Source: Mucilaginibacter saanensis (GTDB lineage Bacteria; Bacteroidota; Bacteroidia; Sphingobacteriales; Sphingobacteriaceae). Taken from it: 64,000 nt of DNA. Below are positions 6,968-16,038 of this stretch, piece after piece (position 1 is the stretch's first letter; each line of letters opens with the position of its first letter). The translations under genes were made by a program, and so were the position numbers. Under the pieces are notes generated by a model, which ran no database searches, was not told the DNA's origin, and worked only from the letters and a program-made list of their open reading frames with translations. The stretch spans positions 1-64,000 of the forward strand of contig NZ_JACHBZ010000013.1 in assembly GCF_014200575.1 (NCBI RefSeq), given 5' to 3'.

Positions 6968-8671
6968 ATGCTTCAAAAGCTAACCATTAATAACTACGCG
7001 TTAATTGATAACCTTGAAATAAGCTTTGGCAAAGGTTTAAACATACTTACCGGCGAAACCGGGGCGGGTAAATCAATCATATTAGGGGCCTTATCACTTA
7101 TTTTGGGGCAACGGGCCGAAGGTCGTTACTTTTTTAACCAGCAAAAAAAATGTGTTATTGAAGGCCAGTTTAAAATTGGCGAATTTCATCTAAAATCGTT
7201 TTTTGAGGATAACGACCTGGATTACGAGGCCGAAACTGTTTTGCGCCGCGAGATATCGGCCGATGGTAAATCAAGGGCATTTGTGAACGATACCCCCGTT
7301 AACCTGAATGCACTTAAACAACTGGGAGAAAAACTAATAGATATCCACTCACAACACGCAACACTGGAAATCAATGATCCCGAGTTTCAGTTATTAGTGG
7401 TAGACTCCGTTGCCAAGCACGATGAGCTGCTGCATGACTATCAAAGCAAATTCAAGGCATATAAAAAAGCTACATCTAAACTTAATGAGCTGATTGAGGA
7501 AAGCGAAAAAGCAAAGACCGACCTTGATTATTTTCAGTTTCAGTTTGATGAATTGGAGAAAGCCAGCTTAAATGCTGACGAACAGGAATTGCTTGAAAAA
7601 GAACTATACGCCTTAAATAATGCCGAAGAAATAAAACGCAACTTGTTTGGTGCTTACTATTTGATGCAGGAAGGCGAAGCTGCCGCATTGGTACAATTAC
7701 GCGAAGCAGGTCAGCAACTGGGGTTATTAGAAAAATTTGATCCCGAAATTGAAGAATTGCACCAGCGCCTGAACAGCACCATTATTGAATTAAAAGATAT
7801 TGCTGCCGAAATCGAAGTAATTGAACAACGTACCCATACCAACGAGGCCCGGGTTGAGGAGGTTAATACGCGCCTGAGCCTTATTTATAATCTGCAAAAA
7901 AAACATCGTGTAAACACCAATGCCGAATTATTGCAGATCCAGGACGACCTGTCAGACAAGATACAGAAAGTATTGTTTAGCGACGAAGCTGTAGAAAAGT
8001 TACAAAAACAACTAACCGCCGATAAGGCAGAGCTGGAAAAACTGGCTGCTAAGCTAACGGCCAATCGTGTAAAAGCTATTCCTGCTATCCAAAAGCAGGT
8101 ATTGGCTACACTGGCCGAAATGGGAATGAGCAATTCAGCATTACAAATTGAGCATTCTCCCCTATCACTTAAAGCGGGAGTTGAAAAAGTAGATGCGCGC
8201 AATCCACCTTCAGGGGGGCTGGGGACTAATGGGGCCGATCATATCCGTTTCCTGTTCTCGGCCAACAAGGGTCATGCCTTAGCCGAAATGAGCAAAGTGG
8301 CGTCAGGTGGTGAACTTTCGCGATTGATGCTCAGCATTAAATCGCTTATTGCGCAATACACGGCTTTGCCAACCATCATTTTTGATGAGATAGATACAGG
8401 GGTATCCGGCGAAGTGGCCAATAAAGTTGGGCAGATCATGGAACAACTGGCCGCTAATCTACAGGTTATCACCATAACCCACCTGCCGCAAATTGCCAGC
8501 AAAGGCCAAAATCATTATTTTGTTTATAAAGATGATTCGGCTGCAACTACCTACACCCGCATTAAACAGCTGGACAAGCAGGAACGTATATTGGAAATTG
8601 CCAAAATGCTCAGCGGCGACAAACCGGGCGAAAGTGCGCTGCAAAACGCCAGGGAATTGCTAAACAGTTAA
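6968..8671 (+). CDS. recN: DNA repair protein RecN
   Basis: 567-aa SMC-like ATPase acting in double-strand break repair. Walker A GETGAGKS lies at 29-36. Two long coiled-coil arms (about 150-230 and 270-380) flank the middle. The ABC signature ASGGELSRLMLS is near 440 and Walker B TIIFDEIDTG follows. Length fits the family. The reading starts at MLQKLTINNYALI, the usual RecN N-terminus, so the ATG directly after the terminator T-run is the right start. It ends about 135 nt before fabI. Confidence 0.95.
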   Translation: MLQKLTINNYALIDNLEISFGKGLNILTGETGAGKSIILGALSLILGQRAEGRYFFNQQKKCVIEGQFKIGEFHLKSFFEDNDLDYEAETVLRREISADGKSRAFVNDTPVNLNALKQLGEKLIDIHSQHATLEINDPEFQLLVVDSVAKHDELLHDYQSKFKAYKKATSKLNELIEESEKAKTDLDYFQFQFDELEKASLNADEQELLEKELYALNNAEEIKRNLFGAYYLMQEGEAAALVQLREAGQQLGLLEKFDPEIEELHQRLNSTIIELKDIAAEIEVIEQRTHTNEARVEEVNTRLSLIYNLQKKHRVNTNAELLQIQDDLSDKIQKVLFSDEAVEKLQKQLTADKAELEKLAAKLTANRVKAIPAIQKQVLATLAEMGMSNSALQIEHSPLSLKAGVEKVDARNPPSGGLGTNGADHIRFLFSANKGHALAEMSKVASGGELSRLMLSIKSLIAQYTALPTIIFDEIDTGVSGEVANKVGQIMEQLAANLQVITITHLPQIASKGQNHYFVYKDDSAATTYTRIKQLDKQERILEIAKMLSGDKPGESALQNARELLNS

Positions 8672-8807
8672 TAATCGGCAATTTACAACCCCACCGGATT
8701 TATTTTGGCAACTAACGGTATAGATGAACTTTTTGTGTACAGCCGTTTCTAACTGTTAACTGATAAATAAATCTTTACATTTACCCTTAATTATAAAAAC
8801 TTAAAAC

Positions 8808-9620
8808 ATGGCTTATAATTTATTAAAAGGTAAAAAAGGGATCATTTTTGGTGCCTTGAATGAACAATCCATTGCCTGGAAAGTAGCGCAGCGCGCTGTG
8901 GAGGAAGGCGCAGAAATTGTGCTATCAAACGCTCCCATTGCATTACGCATGGGCGAACTTAATAAACTGGCAGAGGAATGTAATGCCCCAATTATTGGTG
9001 CCGACGTAACCAATAACGACGACCTTACCAACCTGTTTACTAAAACACAGGAACATTTTGGCGGCGGTGTCGATTTTATATTGCACTCCATTGGTATGAG
9101 CGTTAACGTACGCAAAAGCATCCCTTATACCGAGAACAATTACGATTTTACGCATAAAGGATTAGATATATCGGCATTGAGCCTGCATCGTGTATTGCAA
9201 ACCGCCATGAAAATGGATGCCATAAACGAATGGGGATCGGTACTGGCCTTAACCTATATTGCGGCACAGCGTGTATTTCCCGATTATAATGACATGGCCG
9301 ATAACAAGGCTTACCTGGAAAGCATTGCCCGCAACTTTGGTTACCAATACGGTGTAAAAAAACACGTACGTATTAATACCGTATCACAATCACCTACCCG
9401 CACCACTGCGGGCGCAGGGATAAAAGGATTTGATGGCTTTGTAAACTATGCAGAAAAAATGAGCCCATTAGGCAATGCCAATGCCGACCAATGTGCCGAT
9501 TACTGTGTTACCCTGTTTAGTGATCTTACCCGGATGGTTACCATGCAAAATCTTTTCCATGATGGCGGTTTTTCGTTTACCGGCGTAACCCAGGCTGTTA
9601 TTGAGCAAATGGAGAAATAA
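8808..9620 (+). CDS. fabI: Enoyl-[acyl-carrier-protein] reductase (NADH), FabI
   Basis: 270-aa short-chain dehydrogenase-type enzyme catalysing the last reduction step of each type II fatty-acid elongation cycle. The nucleotide-binding N-terminus reads GIIFGALNEQSIAWKVA, with the loose glycine pattern typical of FabI. The catalytic pair is Tyr160 and Lys167 (YNDMADNK, Tyr-x6-Lys), with a second conserved tyrosine at 150 in LTYIAAQ. SQSPTRTTAGAGI (193-205) is the substrate-loop region. A near-consensus -7 box (TACATTTA) lies about 30 nt upstream. A perfect 59-nt palindrome ends the unit. Confidence 0.93.
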   Translation: MAYNLLKGKKGIIFGALNEQSIAWKVAQRAVEEGAEIVLSNAPIALRMGELNKLAEECNAPIIGADVTNNDDLTNLFTKTQEHFGGGVDFILHSIGMSVNVRKSIPYTENNYDFTHKGLDISALSLHRVLQTAMKMDAINEWGSVLALTYIAAQRVFPDYNDMADNKAYLESIARNFGYQYGVKKHVRINTVSQSPTRTTAGAGIKGFDGFVNYAEKMSPLGNANADQCADYCVTLFSDLTRMVTMQNLFHDGGFSFTGVTQAVIEQMEK

Positions 9621-9630
9621 AATGCGCGAT

Positions 9631-9689
9631 ATATCAAGCACAAAAAAAGGGCCTTGCAAATTGCAAGGCCCTTTTTTTGTGCTTGATAT
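9631..9689. terminator. Perfect 59-nt palindrome, bidirectional terminator
   Basis: Arms 9631-9659 and 9661-9689 are perfectly complementary over 29 bp around a single central base. The inner part is GC-rich (GGGCCTTGCAA). A7/T7 tracts lie within the stem, so each strand ends in a U-run. It separates the convergent fabI and the minus-strand lipoprotein gene and can terminate both. Confidence 0.9.
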
Positions 9690-9691
9690 TC

Positions 9692-10105
9692 TTATTGTGA
9701 AGAATCAACCAAAACAACTTTTACTTTAATATCAGATGATGGAGCAGCACTTAACTGGGTACCATCAGAATTTTGAGCATATATGGTAACTACGCCCACA
9801 GATGAAGTGTAGCTATAAGCTATGCCATTGTATGTTTGAGGCAAAGCTTCATAAGTAACACCTTTATCATAAGAAATATAAACCAATACCCCGCCGTTTT
9901 CTTGCGCATATTGATCCTGTTCTGGCAAATCCTTAAGTGGTGACCTGTAAGATTTATTACCGCCGCTATCCGTATATACTTCCCATCCGGTGGTGCCGTT
10001 TATGGTGTAAATTGCCGTAATGTTTGCTGGAGTAATATACTTTTTAGTACAAGAAGTTGCTGCAATTAAAATAGTACAGCAAACGAGAGTCAAGATTTTT
10101 TTCAT
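9692..10105 (-). CDS. Small hypothetical lipoprotein
   Basis: 137 aa. The start is a lipoprotein signal: KKILTLVCCTILIAATSC with a lipobox cysteine at about 19, then a Lys-Lys-Tyr linker. The rest looks like a small beta-rich extracytoplasmic domain (TAIYTINGTTGWEVYTDSGG, VLVYISYDKGVTYEALP, VGVVTIYAQNSDGTQL). No family was recognised. It ends at the bidirectional terminator and is probably monocistronic. Likely anchored in the outer membrane or periplasm; role unknown. Confidence 0.65.
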   Translation of the reverse strand: MKKILTLVCCTILIAATSCTKKYITPANITAIYTINGTTGWEVYTDSGGNKSYRSPLKDLPEQDQYAQENGGVLVYISYDKGVTYEALPQTYNGIAYSYTSSVGVVTIYAQNSDGTQLSAAPSSDIKVKVVLVDSSQ

Positions 10106-10415
10106 ATAGTATGCGTTTGTTATTATTAGTAAGACACTAATTTCTTAAAAAGGTTTAACGCTTTTAGCATTAATTTATTTTTAGTTAATAATAGATAGTC
10201 ATATATAACCCCGAATATAAGGCCATTTAGTATAAATAAAATGTCAGTAGTGCGCTGTTATGTTTAACATCGGCTACATTTTATTGTTTTTGAGCGCTAT
10301 TGAAATACCGGCTGTTTTGTTAAAATACCGCTGGTGGATTTATTCTCCCGGTCAAATAATTATTAAACAAAAAACCCGGCTTGTGGCCGGGTTTCTTTTT
10401 ATTCAGAAAGATCAA
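10106..10415. other. Intergenic region with clpC terminator
   Basis: No convincing gene. The region serves as the 5' side of the minus-strand lipoprotein gene and the 3' side of clpC. The clpC terminator is AAACCCGGC (10372-10380) pairing with GCCGGGTTT (10386-10394) over a 5-nt loop, with a U-run in the minus direction. Otherwise only AT-rich sequence is seen. Confidence 0.6.
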
Positions 10416-12950
10416 TTATTTCTGTTCTTCCTGCTCAGGCTCTTTACTTTCACCTTTTTTGTCGATGATCTTAATCTCGTTGGCTTCTTTGTCATAGTCA
10501 ACTGCCATAGTATCACCTTCGCTTAGTTCACCTTTCAGTATTTCTTCAGCAATCGGATCTTCCAGGTATTTCTGGATAGCACGTTTTAACGGACGGGCAC
10601 CAAATTGCGAATCATAACCTTTATCGGCAATAAACTCCTTAGCAGCTTCGGTAAGTTCAATTTTAAAACCTAAACCATTAACCCTGCTAAACAGGTAAGC
10701 TAATTCAATATCAATGATTTTGAATATTTCGTCTTTACCTAATGAGTTAAATACGATCACGTCATCAATACGGTTCAAAAACTCTGGTGCAAAGGCACGT
10801 TTCAAAGCGTTTTCAATAACACCACGTGAGTGTGAATCGGCTTGCAAATTTTTAGCATTGGTGCTGAAACCAACACCCTGACCAAAATCTTTGAGCTGAC
10901 GGGCTCCGATATTTGATGTCATGATGATGATGGTATTCCTGAAATCAACCTTGCGGCCTAATGAATCAGTCAATTGTCCTTCATCTAATACCTGTAACAG
11001 GATATTAAATACATCAGGATGAGCCTTTTCAATTTCATCCAGCAATATTACCGCATAAGGTTTACGACGTACCTTTTCGGTTAACTGCCCGCCTTCTTCA
11101 TAACCCACATAGCCCGGAGGCGCCCCCACTAAACGTGATACCGCAAATTTCTCCATGTACTCGCTCATATCAATTTGTATCAGCGCATCTTCGGTGTCAA
11201 ACATGAAACGGGCAAGTTCCTTTGCAAGCTCAGTTTTACCAACACCGGTTGGGCCTAAGAAAATGAATGAGCCAATTGGCTTTTTAGGATCTTTTAATCC
11301 TGCACGGGTACGTTGTATAGCACGGGTTAATTTTTTAATAGCTTCATCCTGACCAATAATTTTACTGGCAACTGTATCAGCCATGTGCAACAGTTTCTGA
11401 CTGTCGGCCTGGCCAACCCTTTGCACAGGTATACCGGTCATCATGGATACTACTTCGGCAACATTATCTTCGGTTACGGTGTAACGTTTTGATTTTGTTT
11501 CAGCTTCCCACAATGCTTTAGCCTGATCAAGCTCTACCAGCAAATTCTTTTCGGTATCGCGTAACTGAGCTGCTTCTTCATATTTCTGACTGCGAACAAC
11601 TTTGTTTTTCTCAATCTTGATCTGCTCAATCTTTTGCTCAATATCCAGTATGTTCTGAGGCACATGAATATTGGTTAAGTGAACACGTGAGCCAGACTCA
11701 TCCAGGGCGTCAATAGCCTTATCCGGTAAAAATCTGTCGGTAATGTACCTGGTGGTTAAATTAACGCAGGCATTAATTGCCTCAGGAGTATAAGTTACGC
11801 CATGATGCTCTTCGTATTTTTCTTTGATCCTGTTCAGTATCTCAATAGTTTCAACCGGAGTTGCAGGCTCAACCATTACCTTTTGGAAACGGCGATCCAA
11901 TGCGCCATCTTTTTCAATATACTGACGGTACTCATCTAAAGTAGTTGCGCCAATGCATTGAATTTCGCCCCTGGCCAAAGCTGGTTTAAACATGTTTGAA
12001 GCATCAAGCGAGCCTGAAGCGCCACCAGCACCTACTATAGTATGTATCTCATCAATAAATAAAATAACATCCGGTGATTTTTCCAGTTCGTTCATGACCG
12101 CTTTCATGCGTTCTTCAAACTGGCCGCGGTATTTTGTACCGGCAACCAATGATGCCAGATCCAATGTAACTACGCGTTTGTTAAACAACACACGTGATAC
12201 TTTACGCTGCACAATACGCAGGGCCAATCCTTCGGCAATAGCCGATTTACCAACACCTGGCTCACCTATTAATATAGGGTTGTTTTTTTTACGGCGCGAT
12301 AATATCTGTGATACCCTTTCAATCTCTTTTTCACGGCCAACAATAGGGTCAAGCTTACCATCTTCGGCGGCACGGGTTAAATCGCGGCCAAAGTTATCAA
12401 GCACCGGTGTTTTTGATTTAATATCAGATACCTTTTTAGGCTGGCTAAATGACTCTTCTTCTTTAAAGTCATCATCACCACCTGTTGATGATCCCGGCAT
12501 TTCGTCAGTTACATCATTTTTGTGTGATTCAACTTCACCTTTAAATACTTCGTAGTTTACATTAAACTGCATCAGTATCTGCGAAGCAATATTATCCTCG
12601 TCACGCAATATGGATAGCAGCAAATGCTCGGTTCCAATTACATCACTTTTAAATATCTTGGCTTCAAGATAAGTTATCTTCAATACTTTCTCGGCTTGTT
12701 TAGTTAAGGGGATACTGCCAATATGTACGTTTGTTCCAATAGTTCCTTTTACGGCATCTTCAACGGCGCGGCGCAGTTTTGCTGTATCAACGTTCAATCC
12801 TTTTAGCAATTTAATTGCGACACCGTCCCCGTCCCGGATAAGCCCCAGTAAAAGATGTTCGGTTCCAATATAGTCGTGCCCCAGGCGTAATGCCTCTTCC
12901 CTGCTATATTGAATAACATCCTTAACCCTCGGCGAAAATTTAGCTTCCAT
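10416..12950 (-). CDS. clpC: ATP-dependent Clp protease ATP-binding subunit ClpC
   Basis: 844-aa HSP100 unfoldase that feeds substrates to ClpP. Two Clp-N repeats (about 5-145) start with FSPRVKDVIQYSREEA. AAA domain 1 has Walker A GEPGVGKS at 229-236 and Walker B VILFIDE at 295-301. A UVR-type middle segment with EEAAQLRDTEKNL lies near 465. AAA domain 2 has GPTGVGKT near 575 and GYVGYEEGGQLTEKVR downstream. The C-terminus is acidic/charged (KGESKEPEQEEQK). The adaptor ClpS is encoded at 17806-18087 in this window, but ClpP is not. Monocistronic, with a clear terminator. Confidence 0.95.
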   Translation of the reverse strand: MEAKFSPRVKDVIQYSREEALRLGHDYIGTEHLLLGLIRDGDGVAIKLLKGLNVDTAKLRRAVEDAVKGTIGTNVHIGSIPLTKQAEKVLKITYLEAKIFKSDVIGTEHLLLSILRDEDNIASQILMQFNVNYEVFKGEVESHKNDVTDEMPGSSTGGDDDFKEEESFSQPKKVSDIKSKTPVLDNFGRDLTRAAEDGKLDPIVGREKEIERVSQILSRRKKNNPILIGEPGVGKSAIAEGLALRIVQRKVSRVLFNKRVVTLDLASLVAGTKYRGQFEERMKAVMNELEKSPDVILFIDEIHTIVGAGGASGSLDASNMFKPALARGEIQCIGATTLDEYRQYIEKDGALDRRFQKVMVEPATPVETIEILNRIKEKYEEHHGVTYTPEAINACVNLTTRYITDRFLPDKAIDALDESGSRVHLTNIHVPQNILDIEQKIEQIKIEKNKVVRSQKYEEAAQLRDTEKNLLVELDQAKALWEAETKSKRYTVTEDNVAEVVSMMTGIPVQRVGQADSQKLLHMADTVASKIIGQDEAIKKLTRAIQRTRAGLKDPKKPIGSFIFLGPTGVGKTELAKELARFMFDTEDALIQIDMSEYMEKFAVSRLVGAPPGYVGYEEGGQLTEKVRRKPYAVILLDEIEKAHPDVFNILLQVLDEGQLTDSLGRKVDFRNTIIIMTSNIGARQLKDFGQGVGFSTNAKNLQADSHSRGVIENALKRAFAPEFLNRIDDVIVFNSLGKDEIFKIIDIELAYLFSRVNGLGFKIELTEAAKEFIADKGYDSQFGARPLKRAIQKYLEDPIAEEILKGELSEGDTMAVDYDKEANEIKIIDKKGESKEPEQEEQK

Positions 12951-13444
12951 ATATACCTTTCTTATTATGAACGTCCTAATCTATTAATTTTGTTTTTACA
13001 AACTGTGACGCTTGTCTTAACATTTATCAACAATATTGCCAACATTTAATGCTTTGCAGAAACAGACATTGATATGATACGCAAGCTATCAAAGTTTAGC
13101 TTTATTCAATAATTTTTATCAGAAAATTCAACAATCGCTGAATTTTTTTACAATATACAAATGAAATACAGCTATTTGATACAAATTATTCAAAATAGTT
13201 TAAACAATATACGCATTATTTATAACGAATGCAACCAAACAGGCATTTCGTCACCATACATGACATTTAGGCATTAAGTCAATTTGCTGACTGTTTATAA
13301 TTATGTACGTAATATTATCATTAATAGTTGCTCAGCACCTATGTTTAACGCAATAATAATACAACAAGTATATCACAACTTTTTTAAAGCCGGTTTAGTT
13401 TGTTACTTTTATTAGACCCATATCAGAAACCCATCATATCTATC
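12951..13444. other. AT-rich intergenic region upstream of clpC
   Basis: About 490 nt without a gene. It must contain the clpC promoter on the minus strand, but no good TAnnTTTG box with spacing was identified. A terminator-like hairpin on the plus strand (AAAATTCA 13123-13130, TGAATTTT 13139-13146, then T) has no plus-strand gene in front of it. Nothing else was recognised. Confidence 0.4.
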
Positions 13445-13861
13445 ATGAAATTTTTTGCTGTAATTTCATTTGCCCTTGCTCCGCTGGCAGGTATAGCCCA
13501 GACCAAAATCCCGGTACCGGAAAAACAATCCCCAAAACCTGACTATTTTATTGACTCCATTAAGGTAAATGACGACTACATTAGGTACATTAACCCGATG
13601 AAATTCAATCTATTAACGTTGTTAAGGATGCCGGCACTATCAATGGGACTATCTTTATTACCTTAAAACCATGACCTGCCCAGGAAAATCTCTACGGATA
13701 AACTTTTGTCAGTAAACGACATCTGGAAAGCAAACATTGCCCCCGCAGACAGCGATAAAAAGGTACTGTACATGATTGACGATAAATTACTGACAGATAC
13801 AACCAATGTACGCATCCCATCAGTGTTTGTAAGAACAGTAAGCCTGACAAAGGCCGCCTAA
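13445..13861 (+). pseudogene. Decayed gene for a small secreted protein with a TonB-plug-like motif
   Basis: An ATG at 13445 opens a signal peptide (KFFAVISFALAPLAGIAQ) followed by DYFIDSIKVNDDYIRYINP. At about 13594-13597 a base is missing. The next frame continues sensibly as PDEIQSINVVKDAG...NGTIFITLK, then hits TGA at 13672. From 13679 the original frame resumes as a plausible protein (KVLYMIDDKLLTDTTNVRIP) to TAA at 13859-13861. The middle resembles the plug-type motif (I-x-S-I-x-V-x-K-D-A...G-x-I-x-I-T) that Bacteroidota attach to exported proteins. Two frame disruptions make it a pseudogene unless the assembly is in error. Confidence 0.7.
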
Positions 13862-14042
13862 ATGCCATACTTTAATACAGCATTTCCGCAGATTTTATTA
13901 ATGAAAATATCAACCAAATCTCCAATACTGCACATTCGGAGGCGGGCGGCCTCCAAATAAGTATATTTAAGGATTTAATTATTTACCATTACATTAATTA
14001 TTCATTTTAACAGATATTTGTCCTCATTAATTTTAATACTAA

Positions 14043-15725
14043 ATGGCTGACGAGAAGATCATATTTTCAATGGCTGGGGTTAGTAAGGTCTACCCTCCGC
14101 AAAAAACAGTTTTAAAAAATATTTACTTGTCATTTTTCTACGGCGCTAAAATTGGCGTTATAGGTTTAAATGGTTCGGGTAAATCATCTTTGTTAAAAAT
14201 TATAGCAGGCATCGATAAAACCAATATAGGCGAAGTTGTTTTTTCGCCGGGCTATACCGTAGGCTACCTGAGCCAGGAACCGGAGCTTAATCCGGAAAAA
14301 ACCGTACGCGAAGTGGTGGAAGAAGGCGTTGCCGAAACTACTGCCTTATTAAAGGAGTACGAAGAGATCAACGAAAAGTTTGGCTTGGAAGAATATTACG
14401 GCGATGCTGACAAAATGGATAAACTGATGGCCCGCCAGGGCGAGCTGCAGGACCAGATTGATGCCGTGAACGCCTGGGAACTGGACACTAAGCTGGAGCG
14501 CGCCATGGATGCATTACGTTGCCCGGAACCTGACACCAAAATTGGAGTACTGTCAGGTGGTGAGCGCCGCAGGGTAGCACTTTGCCGCCTTTTGTTAAAA
14601 GAACCGGATGTTTTATTGCTTGATGAGCCTACCAATCACCTGGATGCTGAATCAATTGACTGGCTGGAGCAGCATTTACAACAATATAAAGGTACCGTTA
14701 TAGCGGTAACGCACGATCGTTACTTCCTGGATAATGTAGCCGGCTGGATCCTGGAGCTTGACCGCGGAGAAGGCATTCCGTGGAAAGGAAATTATTCTTC
14801 ATGGCTTGATCAAAAAGCTAAACGCCTGGCACAGGAAGATAAAACAGAAAGTAAACGCCAAAAAACTTTAGAACGTGAGCTGGAATGGGTACGCATGGGA
14901 CCAAAAGGTCGCCACGCCAAATCAAAGGCCCGTTTAGGCAATTACGAAAAACTGGCCTCAGAAGAAACCAAAGAACGCGAAGAAAAACTGGAGCTGTTTA
15001 TTCCACCCGGCCCGCGTTTAGGTAATGTGGTTATTGAAGCCAACGGTGTAAGCAAATCATACGGTGATAAGTTGCTATTTGATAACCTAAGCTTCTCATT
15101 ACCTCCGGCAGGAATTGTAGGCATTATTGGCCCCAACGGTGCTGGTAAAACCACCCTTTTCCGTTTAATTACGGGGCAGGATCAGCCCGACGCAGGTACT
15201 TTCCGCGTGGGTGAAACCGTTGCCTTAGGCTATGTTGACCAGATGCATGACGATCTTGATCCTAACAAATCTGTTTGGGAAAACGTAACCGGTGGCCTGG
15301 AAACCATTATGGTAGGTAACAAACCACTAAACTCCCGTGCTTATGTATCTAAGTTCAACTTTAACGGTGCCGATCAGCAGAAAAAAGTAGGTGTACTATC
15401 GGGCGGTGAGCGTAACCGCGTTCACTTATCCATTACTCTTAAAAAGGGATCAAACGTATTGCTGCTGGATGAGCCCACCAATGATATTGACGTAAATACA
15501 CTGCGTGCCTTGGAAGAAGCCCTCGAAAACTTTGGTGGCTGCGCAGTGGTGATCAGTCACGACCGTTGGTTCCTTGACCGTATCTGTACCCACATCCTGG
15601 CCTTTGAAGGCAACTCACAAGTTTACTTTTTTGAAGGAAACTACTCCGATTACGAAGAGAACCGCAAAAAACGCCTGGGCGATGTAGCGCCTAAACGAAT
15701 CAAGTATAAAAAGTTGACGGTATAG
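14043..15725 (+). CDS. ettA: Energy-dependent translational throttle protein EttA (ABC-F)
   Basis: 560-aa soluble ABC-F ATPase that binds the ribosomal E site and gates early elongation according to energy state. Two nucleotide-binding domains are visible: Walker A GLNGSGKSS near 40 with signature LSGGERRRVALC near 175, and GPNGAGKTT near 362 with LSGGERNRVHLS near 455. The linker between them (about 250-310) contains the EttA-like basic segment ERELEWVRMGPKGRHAKSKA. No membrane segments. Length matches EttA. Monocistronic, followed by a palindromic intergenic repeat. Confidence 0.93.
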   Translation: MADEKIIFSMAGVSKVYPPQKTVLKNIYLSFFYGAKIGVIGLNGSGKSSLLKIIAGIDKTNIGEVVFSPGYTVGYLSQEPELNPEKTVREVVEEGVAETTALLKEYEEINEKFGLEEYYGDADKMDKLMARQGELQDQIDAVNAWELDTKLERAMDALRCPEPDTKIGVLSGGERRRVALCRLLLKEPDVLLLDEPTNHLDAESIDWLEQHLQQYKGTVIAVTHDRYFLDNVAGWILELDRGEGIPWKGNYSSWLDQKAKRLAQEDKTESKRQKTLERELEWVRMGPKGRHAKSKARLGNYEKLASEETKEREEKLELFIPPGPRLGNVVIEANGVSKSYGDKLLFDNLSFSLPPAGIVGIIGPNGAGKTTLFRLITGQDQPDAGTFRVGETVALGYVDQMHDDLDPNKSVWENVTGGLETIMVGNKPLNSRAYVSKFNFNGADQQKKVGVLSGGERNRVHLSITLKKGSNVLLLDEPTNDIDVNTLRALEEALENFGGCAVVISHDRWFLDRICTHILAFEGNSQVYFFEGNYSDYEENRKKRLGDVAPKRIKYKKLTV

Positions 15726-16038
15726 GGAATTAATACCTCCCACAAATCCATCGCGTCACTGCGAGGCACGAAGCAATCTCCAACTTACAGGGTCTCTCTG
15801 TATGGTATTGAGATTGCTTCGTACCTCGCAATGACGTTTTTTTATTTTAATTGGTGGTTAACTTCAATCACACCTCTCTTATACCTACGCAACAACACAT
15901 TTCATCATTTACCCAAACGTTAATTTGTTGTCATAAAATTCAACAAACTCCAAAATATCCGCTAACTATCAATTCCTTATATCAAGTCAATAAAAAATTC
16001 CCTAACTTGCCATTTTCTAAAATATAATACTTAAGGCC
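15726..16038. repeat. Intergenic region with a REP-like palindrome (15754-15836)
   Basis: No gene. An imperfect palindrome has 27-nt arms at 15754-15780 and 15810-15836. The left arm begins CGTCACTGCGAGGCACGAAG and the right arm is its complement with two changes. The loop is 29 nt. Closely similar CGTCATTGCGAGG/ACGAAGCAATCT palindromes are scattered between genes in related Bacteroidota, from general knowledge. It may also work as the ettA transcript end. The remaining 200 nt is AT-rich leader for ilvE. Confidence 0.65.

Noticed and set aside
10260..10526. 88-codon plus-strand frame next to the clpC terminator
   Set aside because: Runs through the terminator hairpin into the 3' end of clpC on the other strand; aromatic-rich nonsense translation.
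11992..12555. Long open frame antisense to clpC
   Set aside because: Mirror of the clpC coding frame; serine-rich, low-complexity translation with no family resemblance.
13123..13149. Plus-strand terminator-like hairpin upstream of clpC as evidence of a small RNA
   Set aside because: Stem is short and AT-rich and no promoter was found in front of it.
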